From the NCBI RefSeq assembly GCF_913778135.1, contig NZ_CAJYVU010000175.1, positions 1 to 64,000 of the forward strand: a DNA stretch of 64,000 nucleotides, given 5' to 3'. Below, one piece after another: positions 63,706 to 64,000 of this stretch; the stretch's first letter is position 1, and every line of letters begins with the position of its first letter. Both the position numbers and the translations under genes were made by a program. Source of the DNA: an uncultured Sphingomonas sp. GTDB taxonomy: Bacteria > Pseudomonadota > Alphaproteobacteria > Sphingomonadales > Sphingomonadaceae. The notes below the pieces were generated by a model. It made no database searches and had not been told where the DNA came from. It saw only the letters and a program-made list of their open reading frames with translations.

Positions 63706-64000
63706 TTACAATTGGCGCACCTCGCCCGCTTCCAACACATGCGTGCATAGTTGCGCCCCTGGCGTGTCGCTTTCCTCGAGGGCGGCAACGGTGACCCAGC
63801 CAACAGCGCGCATCGCCGTGGCGTCGGCGGGGGCGGTGCCGAGCGGCAGGAACAGCCGGCGTCGCTCGGGTGCGGGTTCGCTCGCCAGCCGGTCGCCGTA
63901 GAGCGAGAAGCCGGTCGCCACCTCCTCCGCGCCGCCTTCGTGGACGATCGTGTAGGTGCCGCCGCGGCCGATCTCCGCGCTGGCGCCGCGCACGAACAGC
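63706..64000 (-). CDS. hisZ: ATP phosphoribosyltransferase regulatory subunit (partial, 5' end outside window)
   Basis: This is the C-terminal about 98 residues of HisZ, the histidyl-tRNA-synthetase-like subunit that activates short-form HisG in histidine synthesis. IGRGGTYTIVHEGGAEEVATGFSLYGDRL is the region corresponding to class II synthetase motif 3, and RRLFLPLGTAPADATAMRAVGW follows. The frame is open to the right edge. hisZ next to purA is a common sphingomonad order, which supports the call. Stop TAA at 63706-63708. Confidence 0.85.
   Translation of the reverse strand, partial: LFVRGASAEIGRGGTYTIVHEGGAEEVATGFSLYGDRLASEPAPERRRLFLPLGTAPADATAMRAVGWVTVAALEESDTPGAQLCTHVLEAGEVRQL

Overview
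The window is GC-rich, densely coding DNA from an alphaproteobacterium, most likely a member of the Sphingomonadales. The evidence is the gene set: a short-form NrdA, a bifunctional Rsh, a CC_3452-type exported protein, PHA synthase with phasin, large TonB-dependent receptors, and purA beside hisZ. No rRNA, tRNA, CRISPR array, insertion sequence or phage gene was seen. Start codons were chosen from ribosome-binding sites and 4-base stop/start overlaps, so many differ from the longest open frame.

Region 1 (1-3.5 kb) holds nrdA, running in from the left edge and closed by a strong terminator, then a DHA2-type drug exporter on the minus strand.

Region 2 (3.7-32.4 kb) is the centre of interest. 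It is a carbohydrate utilization locus that appears built for a sulfated, galactose- and probably arabinose-containing glycan. It encodes two TonB-dependent receptors and a Na+/sugar symporter. Its enzymes include a GH43 enzyme, a tandem-propeller GH43-type enzyme, a GH43-like propeller with an altered base position, two clan GH-A-like barrels, a sialidase-fold propeller and an SGNH esterase. There are also two Cys-type sulfatases and the formylglycine-generating enzyme needed to mature them. Intracellular genes make an apparently complete oxidative De Ley-Doudoroff galactose pathway: mutarotase, galactose 1-dehydrogenase, SMP-30 lactonase, IlvD/Edd-type dehydratase, KDGal kinase (DgoK) and KDPGal aldolase (DgoA). 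A GntR/FCD regulator is divergent from the transporter-dgoKA operon. The hexamer TATGAT occurs in an AT-rich patch in each of the five intergenic regions that should carry the locus promoters.

Region 3 (32.6-45.7 kb) is housekeeping and storage. It has an S9 peptidase, a DEAD-box helicase, an AI-2E/PerM family protein, a DUF1289 protein, a GST, a dienelactone hydrolase and ClpS. A phaC-phasin pair has a long inverted repeat between its genes. AlaC-type aminotransferase, a TSUP permease, a hot-dog thioesterase, an HxlR regulator and a small exported protein follow.

Region 4 (45.8-60.7 kb) carries the (p)ppGpp synthetase/hydrolase, a DUF885 protein, an M48 protease, a GT2 glycosyltransferase and an ATP-grasp/alpha-E fusion coupled to a transglutaminase-like protein. 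It ends in a tightly packed six-gene run: DnaJ-like, YihY/BrkB, fabI, an unknown 124-residue protein, a GNAT acetyltransferase and aroC.

Region 5 (60.7-64 kb) has a low-complexity secreted protein, purA, a frameshifted DUF4336 gene and the 3' part of hisZ, which runs off the right edge.
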